DNA of 22,075 bases from Bacteroidales bacterium UBA2764 (GTDB taxonomy: Bacteria; Bacteroidota; Bacteroidia; Bacteroidales; Paludibacteraceae): positions 310 through 22,384 of the forward strand of contig DEIW01000199.1 in NCBI GenBank assembly GCA_002352705.1. The letters run 5' to 3'. Shown here in pieces: positions 6,976-15,188 of the stretch. The notes beneath the pieces were generated by a model, which searched no databases, was not told where the DNA came from, and worked only from the letters and a program-made list of their open reading frames with translations. Every line of letters starts with the position of its first letter. The first letter of the stretch is position 1. The translations under genes were made by a program, and so were the position numbers.

Positions 6976-8048
6976 AAATAGCCTTTCTCATACAAGATAT
7001 ATCAACTGAAGGCGGTACCGAGCGCACCACTTGCTGCTTGGCGCAGGAGTTGGCTCGGAGGGGCCATGATGTGACGGTTGTCTCGGTCTTCCGCAACGAA
7101 CCGGAACCGCATTATTCGGCTCGTGGCGTAGAGTTTGTCTATCTCACGGAGGATAGTTATACGTTGCAGGACAATGCTGCGGCTCGCCTGCGTAAGGTTT
7201 GGAAACAACGCCGAACGCTTCGTACCTGTACGGCATTGCAGGAGGCAGAGGTTATCATCTGTCAGAAGATTGCCGCTTCGTTCATGGCTTGGATGGCAGG
7301 TTTCGGATACAAAGCTATCGCCTGTGAACATTACCGATACGCCATGTACAATGCGCCTGTACGCCGATTAAGGAAGTGGCTCTATGGCCGCATGCAGGCA
7401 GTTATCACACTTACCGAGAATGACCGTAAGGCTTTCTTGCAAAGCGGATTGAAGAACGTGTTCTGCATCCCTAATATGATTTCTATAACTCCGCACCCAT
7501 ACTGCGGCGAAGAATCCAAAAGGATCATCTCCGTTGGACGGCTTACTGCCCAAAAAGGTTACGATCTCCTGCTGAACGCCGTTGCGATGATTTCCGATGA
7601 AATGGGCGATTTCCATGTGGATATATATGGCGAGGGTGAGGATCGTCAGGCGCTGGAAAACCAATGTCGCCAATTGGGTCTCTCCAAACGCGTGCATTTC
7701 TGTGGATATAGCGCAGCTATCGAATCCGTCTATGCCGAAAGTGCGTTCTACGTGATGAGTTCGCGGTTTGAGGGGTTCCCGATGGTACTGTTAGAAGCGG
7801 CATCGAGCGGTCTGCCTATCGTCAGTTTTGATTGTCCGGAAGGACCGGCAGTATTGCTACGAAACGGAGGAGGGACACTCGTCGAGAGAGAAAACGTACC
7901 CGCGTTGGCACAAGCCATCTTGCGGATGATTCAAGACCCGGAGTTACGCACTAAGAGCCATAGGGAGAGCGCGGCTGTCATTGCCCCCTATCAGCCCGAA
8001 CAGATTGGCGCAGAGTGGGAAAAACTATTTAAGAATTTGAGCAAATAA
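6972..8048 (+). CDS. Family 4 glycosyltransferase
   Basis: A GT-B fold retaining glycosyltransferase of 358 residues. The N-terminal domain shows the glycine-rich acceptor loop STEGGTERTT (11-20). The C-terminal domain shows ISVGRLTAQKGYDLLL (186-201) and the nucleotide-sugar motif EGFPMVLLE, with Glu267 and Glu275 as the E-x7-E pair. The sequence resembles capsular galactosyl- or N-acetylglucosaminyltransferases of the GT4 group, but specificity is not determinable. The ATG overlaps the preceding stop as ATGA, and three bases separate it from the next gene, so coupled translation is likely. Confidence 0.92.
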   Translation: MKIAFLIQDISTEGGTERTTCCLAQELARRGHDVTVVSVFRNEPEPHYSARGVEFVYLTEDSYTLQDNAAARLRKVWKQRRTLRTCTALQEAEVIICQKIAASFMAWMAGFGYKAIACEHYRYAMYNAPVRRLRKWLYGRMQAVITLTENDRKAFLQSGLKNVFCIPNMISITPHPYCGEESKRIISVGRLTAQKGYDLLLNAVAMISDEMGDFHVDIYGEGEDRQALENQCRQLGLSKRVHFCGYSAAIESVYAESAFYVMSSRFEGFPMVLLEAASSGLPIVSFDCPEGPAVLLRNGGGTLVERENVPALAQAILRMIQDPELRTKSHRESAAVIAPYQPEQIGAEWEKLFKNLSK

Positions 8049-8051
8049 GAT

Positions 8052-8810
8052 ATGAATAACAATTTAGTATCTATCATCACGCCGCTGTATAACGCGGAGC
8101 GGTATGTAGGTCAAACGATAGAGAGCGTTATGGCGCAGACCTACACGGATTGGGAGATGATTATCATCAATGACGGCAGTAAGGATAACAGCCTCGCTGT
8201 AGCGGAGTCGTACGCAGCGAAGGACCCGCGTATTCATGTCTTCTCACAGCCCAACGGCGGGTGTGCCGCAGCACGTAACCACGGATTACGTGAAGCTACG
8301 GGACGCTATTATGCTTTCCTGGATTCAGATGATTATTGGGACCCCACTTTCCTTGAGGAGCAGTTGGCGTTTATGGCGGAGAAGAATGCTGCTATCGTTA
8401 CCTGCTGTGTGCGACGTGTGGATGAGAACGGCATAGAGATTCTTCGCCCGCAGATAGTGCCTGAGCGTATGGACTACTACGATATCCTCAAGAGTTGTAA
8501 CCTTCCATGTCTGGCGACCCTCATTGATGCAAGCCGATTGCATGACATCCGGTTTCGCGAAGAGCTGCATAATCTCCGCGATGACTATGCCCTATGGCTC
8601 TCACTCATGAAACAGACCGACTATGCTTACGGAAACCAGAAAGTGCTGGCTAGTTACCGCCTCTCTGCCAACCAGGTTACCGGCAACAAAAGAAAAGTCA
8701 TTATTCCGCAATTCATGGTCAATTACAAAGTGGAGAAATTAGGTCTCTTCCGCAGTCTCTATTACCTCGCTCACTGGGCGTGGAACGGCTATAAGAAATA
8801 CCGCAAGTAA
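8052..8810 (+). CDS. Family 2 glycosyltransferase (TuaG-like)
   Basis: A 252-residue GT-A glycosyltransferase. Motifs run in order: VSIITPLYNAERYVGQTIES (6-25), INDGSKDNS (39-47), NGGCAAARNHGL (68-79) and the DxD-type motif LDSDDYW (90-96). RDDYALWLSLMKQ is the expected catalytic-base region. Overall it resembles small GT2 enzymes annotated as TuaG or colanic-acid-type transferases. The C-terminal stretch (LGLFRSLYYLAHWAWNGYKKYRK) is aromatic and basic and may be a peripheral membrane anchor. The stop overlaps the next start by one base. Donor and acceptor are unknown. Confidence 0.9.
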   Translation: MNNNLVSIITPLYNAERYVGQTIESVMAQTYTDWEMIIINDGSKDNSLAVAESYAAKDPRIHVFSQPNGGCAAARNHGLREATGRYYAFLDSDDYWDPTFLEEQLAFMAEKNAAIVTCCVRRVDENGIEILRPQIVPERMDYYDILKSCNLPCLATLIDASRLHDIRFREELHNLRDDYALWLSLMKQTDYAYGNQKVLASYRLSANQVTGNKRKVIIPQFMVNYKVEKLGLFRSLYYLAHWAWNGYKKYRK

Positions 8811-9637
8811 TGCTTAATATATCTATCGTCTTATATCGTCCGAAATGGGAGGAAGAGGTACTACCACTTCTAAGGGAGTTATTGCAAGTAAAGAACCTGC
8901 GTAAGATTTACCTCCTTGATAACACCGAGCCGGAATTCCGTAAGGCTGATACCGCCGCGCAGAAAGAGACACTCTCTGCGCAGTTTGGCACCTCTAAACT
9001 GCGATATATGGCAATGGGCGAGAATATGGGTTACGGCCGTGCACATAACGTAGCCCTACGCGAGAGTGCCTATTACAGAACAGAGCTGCACCTCGTCATG
9101 AACAGCGACATCCGCGTCAAGGCGGAGGATATTGACGCTATGCACGACTGGATGCTCGCTCACCACGAGGTAGGTCAGTTAATGCCCAAGGTACTCAACC
9201 CCGACGGCTCGCAGCAGTACTTAGCCAAACGTCTTCCTGCGCCGATTGACGTTTTCGGCAGACGTTTTTTGCCGGCGTGGTCAATTGCTTGCCGTAACAA
9301 GAGGTATGAGTTGCGGGATATGGACCTCAACAGGCCTGTCAATGCTCCGTATCTGAGCGGTTGTTTCATGCTGCTGCGTACAAAAGCAGCAGTTGAAGCA
9401 GGTCTGTTCGACGAGCGCTATTTCATGTACCCGGAGGATATAGACCTTACGCGCACCATCCATCGTAACTGGCTCACACTCTATTATCCCCAATGGACTA
9501 TTGTACACGCGCATGCGCGTTCCTCATATAAAAACAAACACATGCTCCGGATTCATATCCAAAACATGTGTCGTTATTTCAATAAATGGGGATGGGTTTT
9601 CGATGCAGAGCGGTATAGATTTAATCATTCACTTTGA
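8810..9637 (+). CDS. Family 2 glycosyltransferase (WbbL-like)
   Basis: A 275-residue GT2 enzyme of the rhamnosyltransferase-like WbbL/RfbF subgroup. It shows MNSDIRV (97-103) as the metal-binding site, YLSGCFMLLRTKAAVEAGLFDE (181-202, conserved SGCFML followed by G-F-DE) and FMYPEDIDLTRTI (205-217). The first residues (MLNISIVLYRP) are shorter than in many relatives. It is the last gene of the operon. Its final 17 nt overlap, tail to tail, the last codons of the C10 protease gene on the other strand, and no terminator is visible between them. The sugar is not determinable. Confidence 0.9.
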   Translation: MLNISIVLYRPKWEEEVLPLLRELLQVKNLRKIYLLDNTEPEFRKADTAAQKETLSAQFGTSKLRYMAMGENMGYGRAHNVALRESAYYRTELHLVMNSDIRVKAEDIDAMHDWMLAHHEVGQLMPKVLNPDGSQQYLAKRLPAPIDVFGRRFLPAWSIACRNKRYELRDMDLNRPVNAPYLSGCFMLLRTKAAVEAGLFDERYFMYPEDIDLTRTIHRNWLTLYYPQWTIVHAHARSSYKNKHMLRIHIQNMCRYFNKWGWVFDAERYRFNHSL

Positions 9638-11240
9638 TTCCCTGAACGGTATATCGCTCATTATTACGGATAATATATAATTGTCCGTTCGTGATGATTT
9701 TTCGTACCTTAGAACTTTCCTCTTCTTTTACCAAGGATACCGCCGCAGAAATATGCGGATCTGTCATATAAATCGAATCTCCCGCGATTGTCATCTTACA
9801 ACTCCATTCTCCTGTTCCTTTCCGCATGACAGGAATATACGCATCCGGAGCATCGTCTGACCGGGCAGCAATGACCACCTTGTAGGAACCTTCCGGATAG
9901 GAAGAGAAATCAGCGTTGTAAGTAACCTTTGGCCTGTATTTCCTCACGTCTAAAGGACTCATACTTTTACTATTAGACCGAGTCCTATAAAACGAACCAT
10001 CCTCCTTATAGATATATAGTTTGAGATGTCCTGTCCAAGGCGAAAAGCCTCTATTGTGGAGTGAATCCACATAGAATACCACTTTTTCATTCCGAGCATA
10101 TGAAGGAGCACTAATCCGGATATTCTCACAATTCAGAGAAGTGACATAATCTCCCCCGGCGTCCGGACGGATTCGGAAATAAAACTGCATCTGCTCAGTG
10201 TATGCTTTTCCGGAAGCAGCCCCTCCTGTTCCTTGCGTTTTTGGTTGAAAAGCAGATATACGATAGAAACCGTTACTCTTGCCATACCATCCCCAGTTGA
10301 TATGAAGCAACCCGTCTGCATCCATTCCGTCACATACAAAAGCATGCCCTTCTTTATTAACTGTCTTGGCACTGATATAGACAGGACGTCCTTGCTTCAG
10401 TTCGGTAGCGATGGTGTCCAACAAGACTTCTTCCGGCGAATAATCTTTATAAAGCACTCCTATTCCTTTGTCATAACCGAAATGCTCTATCATAGATTTC
10501 ACCATTTCATAGGAAACGGCGGAACTGGAAGAAGGGCCATAGTCCATATTAGCAGCTACTCCGCAATGATACACCAAAGTAGCTATTGCGTTCCGTTGGG
10601 CTGCAGATGCCGTATCCGGATAGGAATCCAAGATATCCTCCCAACGATATGTCGTCTGTCCGAAATCCGCACTAAGAGTCACAGAATCTTTGTTTTCCGC
10701 CTCCCATTTATAGGAATTTGTCCCTATACCCTGCGTAGGATAACGATAGACATTCATAATCTGGGATGCAGCAATTGCCACACAACCTGTTTTGCAATTT
10801 TTGCCGTTATAAGTAGGACAAAGATTATTAAACGGAGCACTCTGTCCCCATAAAGCGGAGCAGAAAGGAGCGACAGGTGTATAAGGCTTGGTCACATTAT
10901 CCATCGCCTCGAGAGCCGAATAATCCTGCGCAACAGCTATCTCATGTGTATAGTCATTCAATAGAGTCCGAAGTCCATCTGGTAAATCTGTCTCATCCCA
11001 ATGACCGGTATCCGAATAGCCCAAAACAGTATGTGCCCGGTTATCCGCTGCAATAATCACAAATCCTTTTTCGTTTTCACGGTTCAAGACATAAAAAGCA
11101 GGCTCACCATCCGATGTCAGAGCCGTATAGACATGACGCGAAGCGGGCACCAAACTGCGTGCCTGCCGGAGAGTGCGGGGAGAGGCACAAACACTGCCTA
11201 CAAAACAAAGGACAGGAATCCAGAAAAAGATCTTCTTCAT
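9621..11240 (-). CDS. Secreted C10 (streptopain-like) cysteine protease
   Basis: A 539-residue precursor. Residues 1-19 are a signal peptide (MKKIFFWIPVLCFVGSVCA). Residues about 20-118 resemble the streptopain propeptide (FYVLNRENEKGFVIIAADNRAHTVLGYS). The papain-like domain has catalytic Cys153 in GCVAIAASQIMNVYRYP and His299 in GHAFVCDGMD, followed by LLHINWGWYGKSNGFYRI. A C-terminal extension (about 361-539) looks like a beta-sandwich and ends in GQLYIIRNNERYTVQGIKV, a tail resembling those of other Bacteroidales secreted proteins. Substrate is unknown; C10 enzymes cleave host or environmental proteins. The ATG overlaps the antiporter stop as ATGA, so it should be translated from the same mRNA. 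The 3' end overlaps the convergent glycosyltransferase by 17 nt. Confidence 0.93.
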   Translation of the reverse strand: MKKIFFWIPVLCFVGSVCASPRTLRQARSLVPASRHVYTALTSDGEPAFYVLNRENEKGFVIIAADNRAHTVLGYSDTGHWDETDLPDGLRTLLNDYTHEIAVAQDYSALEAMDNVTKPYTPVAPFCSALWGQSAPFNNLCPTYNGKNCKTGCVAIAASQIMNVYRYPTQGIGTNSYKWEAENKDSVTLSADFGQTTYRWEDILDSYPDTASAAQRNAIATLVYHCGVAANMDYGPSSSSAVSYEMVKSMIEHFGYDKGIGVLYKDYSPEEVLLDTIATELKQGRPVYISAKTVNKEGHAFVCDGMDADGLLHINWGWYGKSNGFYRISAFQPKTQGTGGAASGKAYTEQMQFYFRIRPDAGGDYVTSLNCENIRISAPSYARNEKVVFYVDSLHNRGFSPWTGHLKLYIYKEDGSFYRTRSNSKSMSPLDVRKYRPKVTYNADFSSYPEGSYKVVIAARSDDAPDAYIPVMRKGTGEWSCKMTIAGDSIYMTDPHISAAVSLVKEEESSKVRKIITNGQLYIIRNNERYTVQGIKVND

Positions 11241-12226
11241 AATGAGAATAATCTATAAGTTAGGTATCCGCTATACATAAGAATCAGCAAGAGCCCTGCC
11301 CATCGCTGAATCTTACGTTCATGATTGGTTTTGAGTGCCAGCCATACTACAATACTTCCAACGGCAGCAAACCACGCGTCTAACTCAATCCCACTATAAG
11401 CAGGAAGCGGAGAAATCACAGCACTGGTTCCCAATATAAAGAAGACATTAAAGATATTACTGCCGACCACATTGCCCAACGCTATGTCACTATTATGCTT
11501 CATCGCAGCCATCACAGAGGTAGCCAGTTCCGGTAAAGATGTACCGAGCGCTACGATGGTCAGTCCAATGATAGCCTCTGATACCCCCATGCGGGTAGCT
11601 ATGTCCACCGCACTTTTTACAATCAGCTCACCGCCGACCACCAATCCTACAAAACCCCCAATAATTAGAGCTATCGCGCGCCTAATTGGAATGTCCTTTA
11701 CCGTTTCCGCTTCCGCTTCGTCCGGATGATCCTTTGCATGCCGGAAAGTATTATAGAGGAAATAACAGAACAGGAGCAGCAATATCACACCCCCGATTCG
11801 TCCTATACCTTTGCAATTTTCCCCCCACGGACTTTGGATAGTAACAGCTACGTATACCAAGACTCCGGCAATAATGGACAAGGGGATATCAAAGTCACGA
11901 CTTCTTTTTTGCGAAGCCACCGGATACACCAAAGCCGTCAGTCCCAAAATCACAAAGGTATTGATAATATTCGAACCTAAAATATTTGTGATAGCAAGAT
12001 CAGTAGAACCTTCCGCAACGGAAACCATATTCACCACAAATTCCGGCATGGAGGTACCAAACGCCACCACCGTAAGACCTATCACAAGATCGGAAATCCC
12101 AAACTGCTTGGCTACCGCTGATGCTCCGTCCACAAGCCAGTCTGCACCTTTCACCAATGCTACGAAACCTAATACAATGAAGATAGCTCCTACCCACCAA
12201 CCATAAGATAACAATGATTCTATCAT
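11237..12226 (-). CDS. Calcium/sodium antiporter (CaxA/YrbG family)
   Basis: A 329-residue inner-membrane exchanger of the Ca2+:cation antiporter superfamily with about ten helices in two inverted halves. The duplicated alpha-repeats are plain: GLTVVAFGTSMPE (50-62) with NILGSNIINT (81-90), and GLTIVALGTSLPE (221-233) with GNVVGSNIFN (251-260). The glutamates in the two PE motifs are the expected ion ligands. A short acidic cytoplasmic loop (HPDEAEAET, about 167-175) joins the halves. It lies 67 nt downstream of ychF across a repeat-filled spacer, and its stop overlaps the protease start. The ion pair is inferred from the family; potassium dependence cannot be judged. Confidence 0.93.
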   Translation of the reverse strand: MIESLLSYGWWVGAIFIVLGFVALVKGADWLVDGASAVAKQFGISDLVIGLTVVAFGTSMPEFVVNMVSVAEGSTDLAITNILGSNIINTFVILGLTALVYPVASQKRSRDFDIPLSIIAGVLVYVAVTIQSPWGENCKGIGRIGGVILLLLFCYFLYNTFRHAKDHPDEAEAETVKDIPIRRAIALIIGGFVGLVVGGELIVKSAVDIATRMGVSEAIIGLTIVALGTSLPELATSVMAAMKHNSDIALGNVVGSNIFNVFFILGTSAVISPLPAYSGIELDAWFAAVGSIVVWLALKTNHERKIQRWAGLLLILMYSGYLTYRLFSL

Positions 12227-12293
12227 TTTGTTAAAATGTCGCTACGCGACGTTAAATAGTTAAAATGGTTCCGCATAGCGGAACGTTAAACTG
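12227..12293 (-). repeat. Repeat and hairpin array between ychF and the antiporter gene
   Basis: The whole 67-nt spacer is repetitive. On the minus strand, TTTAAC-ending units (AGTTTAAC, CATTTTAAC, TATTTAAC, ATTTTAAC) are interrupted by two perfect hairpins. These are GTTCCGC-TAT-GCGGAAC (12268-12284) and GTCGC-GTA-GCGAC (12238-12250). There is no T run after either hairpin, so neither is a classic terminator. The last unit is followed closely by the antiporter ATG. Confidence 0.75.
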
Positions 12294-13400
12294 TTACACA
12301 TTGAATAGGAAGTGCATGATATCTCCGTCCTGGACAAGATAATCTTTGCCTTCCGTAGCCAGTTTACCGGCAGCACGACATTGCGCTTCACCTCCCAGCG
12401 TAACGAAATCATCGTATTTAATTACTTCCGCCCGGATGAACCCACGTTCAAAATCCGTATGGATGACTCCCGCACATTGAGGCGCTTTGTACCCGGCTTT
12501 AAAAGTCCATGCACGAACTTCATCCGAACCGGCAGTAAGGAATGTACGGAGATTCAATAGCGCATACGCGGCTTTAATAAGACGATTTACTCCTGATTCT
12601 TTCAGCCCAATTTCCTCCAAGAACATCTGTCGTTCCTCGTAAGTTTCCAACTCGGCTATCTCGCTTTCAATCTTCGCAGCGAGAACCAAGACTTGCGCAT
12701 CCTCGTCCTTGACAGCCTCACGAACCTGCTCCACGTACGCATTGCCGCTCACTGCTGAAGCTTCATCGACATTGCAGACATACATAACGGGTTTATTCGT
12801 TAGCAGGAACAAGTCTTTGGCAGCTGCTTCCTGCTCTTTGTTCTCCAACTCCACCGTGCGGGCGTTCTTTCCTTGAGATAGCGCCTCTTGGTATTTTACG
12901 AGTACCTCAAGTTGCAGTTTGGCAAACTTGTCGCCGCCTGCTTTTGCCGCCTTCTCGCATTTCTGAATACGCGCCTCTACCGTCTCGAGGTCTTTGAGCT
13001 GTAACTCGGCATCGATAATCTCTTTGTCACGCACAGGGTTGACACTTCCGTCCACATGTACCACGTTCTCGTCATCAAAACAACGCAACACATGGATGAT
13101 GGCATCTGTCTCGCGGATGTTCGCGAGGAACTTGTTTCCGAGTCCTTCTCCCTTGCTGGCTCCTTTGACGAGTCCGGCAATATCTACAATCTCAACGGTC
13201 GTCGGAATGACGCCTCGCTCGGGGTGACATAGTTCGCCGAGCTTAATCAGTCGCTCGTCCGGTACCGTAATCACACCCACGTTAGGTTCAATAGTACAGA
13301 ACGGGAAGTTCGCGCTCTGCGCCTTGGCATTACTCAAACAATTAAACAGGGTACTCTTGCCCACGTTCGGCAAACCCACTATTCCACATTGTAATGACAT
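12294..13400 (-). CDS. ychF: YchF/Obg-like ATPase-GTPase
   Basis: A 368-residue cytoplasmic P-loop protein of the universally conserved YchF/OLA1 family, which associates with ribosomes and the stress response. It shows G1 GLPNVGKS (9-16), G3 DIAG (73-76), and NVDE (210-213) in place of the usual NKxD, the change linked to ATP preference in this family. A coiled-coil insert (about 140-195) and a C-terminal TGS domain (AWTFKAGYKAPQCAGVIHTD, and FERGFIRAEVIKYDDF further on) complete the protein. Length matches the family (about 363-370). It follows the C69 dipeptidase by 33 nt. No clear promoter is visible in that gap, so it is probably expressed by read-through. Confidence 0.97.
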   Translation of the reverse strand: MSLQCGIVGLPNVGKSTLFNCLSNAKAQSANFPFCTIEPNVGVITVPDERLIKLGELCHPERGVIPTTVEIVDIAGLVKGASKGEGLGNKFLANIRETDAIIHVLRCFDDENVVHVDGSVNPVRDKEIIDAELQLKDLETVEARIQKCEKAAKAGGDKFAKLQLEVLVKYQEALSQGKNARTVELENKEQEAAAKDLFLLTNKPVMYVCNVDEASAVSGNAYVEQVREAVKDEDAQVLVLAAKIESEIAELETYEERQMFLEEIGLKESGVNRLIKAAYALLNLRTFLTAGSDEVRAWTFKAGYKAPQCAGVIHTDFERGFIRAEVIKYDDFVTLGGEAQCRAAGKLATEGKDYLVQDGDIMHFLFNV

Positions 13401-13433
13401 CTTTTCTAAACTATTTACTTTTTTCTTTCAATT

Positions 13434-15188
13434 TTACTCATGTGTTATTTCCGGTGCTACCATTTTCAGGAACTTCTCCGGTAAAGGCAAGCGGTTCGGT
13501 CCACAGCTATTACCGTATTTATTACGTACAAACTGGCCGTTCTCCTCTTTGCGTTCCTGCCCATCAATAAATTTGGTAACAAGGTATATGTATAATTTCT
13601 GCCAATCAGCCACGAGGTTATCGGCTTGTGAGCACGAATAGGACGTCAGGAATGCCCTTGCATCCTCTTCGCTCATAGATGCGATCTTTGCATCAACACC
13701 CTCTATCTGGGTATTAAATTTATCATCCCATGCCTGCTGCAACTGACGGATATGCGGGTACATACGGCTGTATTTGGTGTATGCCCAGTTCGCTACCATA
13801 TTAAATGTCCACCATGCACTGGTAGGACTAAAGGTATAACTGTCTCCATTCCCCTCTGCAAAGCATTCTGGCACGTGGTTAATGCAACTATACATCGGCG
13901 TATAACAACTGCATGCGGCATCATCTACTCCAAACCAGAAAATACCTTTCTTACCATTCCGCATTTGAGAGACGAAAGACCATGCCGTTTGCTGAGTAGC
14001 CGTAGGACGCTCATACCAATATTGGAGAGTATCAGTATCATTAACAGCACATTTGAATCCCAATCCGCCGTAACGCAGTTTACTTTCCCATGGTCCGGCA
14101 TCCGTACCTTGAGTGATATCCAGCGGAGTACCTTTATACTCATCCCGCATACACTCCTTCATATCCTGTACCGTCACTTTGCGGTTAGGAATAATCCATA
14201 GTGGCATACACTCGCCGGCGTCTTTACCTTTAGACTCGCGGAACGTCTTACCCGTGGCATAGTCGAAATAGCGGTCCATATCGTTGGAGAAATGGCGGAA
14301 GAACGACCACACGCGCGCCTCGCACACATACAAACCACTGAATTCAAAGGGGTTATATGCAGCTTGGAAAGAGAAATCTTGATCTACTCCCGTAAAATAA
14401 CCTTTCTCGCGGGCAAAAGAGATTACATCTTTGCTCCACATCCAATCGCCTTTGCAGACACAGTTCAATTTCTTCTGGAGACGTTTCTCTTCTTTGGTCA
14501 GTTTATGCTTGATTTTCAGAGGCAAAGTAGTAATTCGCGATTGGTTTGCATGCGCTGCGATAGCATTGTCAGGAATACGGACGGCTACCCAGTTAGCCCC
14601 TTTCTGACCTTTGCCTTTACCAATCAAATCCATCATCCATACCTCATTCGGGTCTCCGAAAGAGAAGGTCTCACCTTCCGATGCATAACCATATTCATTC
14701 ACCAGGGTGATAAACCATTCAATGGCCTCTCGTGCAGTTTTAGAACGCTCCAAGGCAATATAAATCAAACTGCCGTAATCCACTCCTACAGTATCCCATA
14801 AGGCCTCTCTTCCTCCCCACGTAGTCTCGCCTATAGTCACTTGGTGCTCATTCATATTCCCAACTACGGTATATGTATGAGCGACTTGCGGTATCGCGCC
14901 TTGGGGACGACCTGTATCCCAATCTTTTACTTCCCGCAATGCCCCTTCAGGCCAGTCTTTCGCAGGGGAATAATGCAAGAAACCGAACATGCCATACGAA
15001 TCGGCGGCATAGGAGATCATCGTACTGCCATCCGCAGAGGCATTCTTGCCCACGATAAAATTGGTACAAGCGATAACTTTCAAAGGAAGCAAGAGCGCCA
15101 CTATTGTTATTGTCAGAGCGGCGATAAACCGTCTGTTATACCGCTTTGCAGTCCGACTGCTTCCGGTGTTTGCTGACAAATGTTTCAT
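13434..15188 (-). CDS. Secreted C69 family dipeptidase (PepD-like)
   Basis: A 584-residue Ntn-hydrolase-type peptidase. The N-terminal stretch is basic (about 12-20), then hydrophobic (21-37), then VIACTNFIVGKNAS. Cys41 is the expected catalytic nucleophile, freed as the N-terminal residue by cleavage after Ala40. The following GSTMISYAADSYGMFG and the middle region with VNEYGYASEGETFSFGDPNEVWMMDLIGKG are typical of C69 peptidases. The same VIAC sequence also loosely fits a lipobox, so lipidation cannot be wholly excluded, but it would block the nucleophile. Predicted role is hydrolysis of dipeptides or small peptides outside the cytoplasm. The ATG overlaps the glycogen synthase stop (ATGA). 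The other reading of the gene, an acylase, is less likely. Confidence 0.93.
   Translation of the reverse strand: MKHLSANTGSSRTAKRYNRRFIAALTITIVALLLPLKVIACTNFIVGKNASADGSTMISYAADSYGMFGFLHYSPAKDWPEGALREVKDWDTGRPQGAIPQVAHTYTVVGNMNEHQVTIGETTWGGREALWDTVGVDYGSLIYIALERSKTAREAIEWFITLVNEYGYASEGETFSFGDPNEVWMMDLIGKGKGQKGANWVAVRIPDNAIAAHANQSRITTLPLKIKHKLTKEEKRLQKKLNCVCKGDWMWSKDVISFAREKGYFTGVDQDFSFQAAYNPFEFSGLYVCEARVWSFFRHFSNDMDRYFDYATGKTFRESKGKDAGECMPLWIIPNRKVTVQDMKECMRDEYKGTPLDITQGTDAGPWESKLRYGGLGFKCAVNDTDTLQYWYERPTATQQTAWSFVSQMRNGKKGIFWFGVDDAACSCYTPMYSCINHVPECFAEGNGDSYTFSPTSAWWTFNMVANWAYTKYSRMYPHIRQLQQAWDDKFNTQIEGVDAKIASMSEEDARAFLTSYSCSQADNLVADWQKLYIYLVTKFIDGQERKEENGQFVRNKYGNSCGPNRLPLPEKFLKMVAPEITHE

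Noticed and set aside
12238..12284. Hairpins after ychF as rho-independent terminators
   Set aside because: Neither stem is followed by a T run on the minus strand; the array reads directly into the antiporter start codon.
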